Below the pieces are notes generated by a model, which saw only the letters and a program-made list of their open reading frames with translations, had not been told where the DNA came from and ran no database searches. A DNA stretch of 6,446 bases. It comes from Gemmatimonadota bacterium (lineage in GTDB: Bacteria; Gemmatimonadota; Gemmatimonadetes; Gemmatimonadales; Gemmatimonadaceae). Below are positions 6,152 through 6,446 of the stretch, in pieces. Positions within the stretch are counted from its first letter, which is position 1. Each line of letters begins with the position of its first letter. The stretch lies in NCBI GenBank assembly GCA_003222065.1, contig QHUV01000366.1:1-6446 (forward strand), in the 5' to 3' direction. The translations under genes were made by a program, and so were the position numbers.

Positions 6152-6177
6152 AGCATGCGTCTATCGTCCATCACGCC

Positions 6178-6446
6178 ATGATGCGAACTCCATTCAGTTC
6201 GACAACGCGACTCACACTGATCGCTTGGGCCCTGCTCGGAACTTCGCTGCGCGCACAAGCGCGATCGGAGTCAATGCCACCGACGACGAGCGCGCGCGAC
6301 TCAGCAGCTTTGAGCGTAGCTCCCCGGCGACCGGAGATCGGATCGCTTGTCCTCCTTTCCTTTAGACGCTCCAACTCGCCCGGCGATTCCATCGTTTCCA
6401 TAGGCGGATGGATGGCCGGAGAGCCCCTGCACTTCCATTCGGACAC
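6178..6446 (+). CDS. Secreted protein, 5' part (hypothetical, possibly M23 peptidase N-domain)
   Basis: An open frame from ATG ATG (6178/6181) to the window edge, 89 codons with no stop. The N-terminus is a signal peptide: MMRTPFSSTTR, the hydrophobic LTLIAWALLGTS, and cleavage near LRAQA (about residue 28). A low-complexity Ser/Pro/Arg linker follows. From about residue 56 (RPEIGSLVLLSFRR, then DSIVSIGGWMAGEPLHFHSD) it looks like an Ig-like beta domain. The phrase G-x-x-AGEPLHF recalls, from memory, the domain preceding M23 (LysM/LytM-type) cell-wall peptidases in related bacteria, but the catalytic part would lie outside the window, so this is a guess. It diverges from the metalloprotease across about 90 bp. 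No Shine-Dalgarno is visible; TATCGT at 6162-6167 might be a -10 box for a very short or absent leader. Confidence 0.6.
   Translation, partial: MMRTPFSSTTRLTLIAWALLGTSLRAQARSESMPPTTSARDSAALSVAPRRPEIGSLVLLSFRRSNSPGDSIVSIGGWMAGEPLHFHSD

Noticed and set aside
6171..6446. Minus-strand ORF of 91 codons at the right edge
   Set aside because: The opposite strand has a clean signal peptide and an open frame to the edge; this one has no protein-like features.

Overview
The window is high-GC bacterial DNA from a Gram-negative organism. It carries a TonB-dependent outer-membrane receptor, a Cys-lipidated small protein and several exported proteins. The lipoprotein N-terminus (Cys-Asn-Asp-Ser-Thr-Gly-Pro) and the style of the receptor and exported proteins resemble Gemmatimonadota. 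That placement is an inference from sequence style; no marker gene here proves it.

Layout, left to right. (1) The 3' part of a ribose-5-phosphate isomerase B-type gene (+) runs to 339. (2) It converges, 10 nt apart, with a TonB-dependent receptor (-) ending at 350. Two adjacent hairpins at 301-349 lie over the junction. The receptor resembles E. coli YncD/PqqU (PQQ uptake) more than siderophore receptors. (3) A tRNA-Lys(TTT) gene (+) sits at 2687-2759, divergent from the receptor. (4) About 230 bp without a gene follow, holding a perfect 12-bp palindrome inside a larger dyad, just upstream of (5) a small lipoprotein gene (+, 2993-3406). (6) A two-part hairpin at 3459-3496 separates it from (7) a DUF421/YetF-type membrane protein (+). 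(8) The 3' end of that gene overlaps by 229 bp, on opposite strands, the 3' end of a long uncharacterised membrane-anchored or secreted HExxH metalloprotease (-). (9) Upstream of the metalloprotease is a 13-codon leader ORF with a strong Shine-Dalgarno sequence in a hairpin loop. (10) The window closes with the 5' end of a divergent secreted-protein gene (+).

Most genes look like independent units: strands alternate, and only the leader ORF and metalloprotease look coupled. A shared theme is the envelope, with an outer-membrane receptor, a lipoprotein, an inner-membrane protein and two exported proteins.

The two least explained signals are these. First, the octamer GCCTAACG occurs six times, about once per kb on both strands, in different reading frames and between genes. 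That is the density of a genome-wide DNA word such as an uptake sequence. Second, the metalloprotease has a leader ORF that stops 3 nt before its own start.
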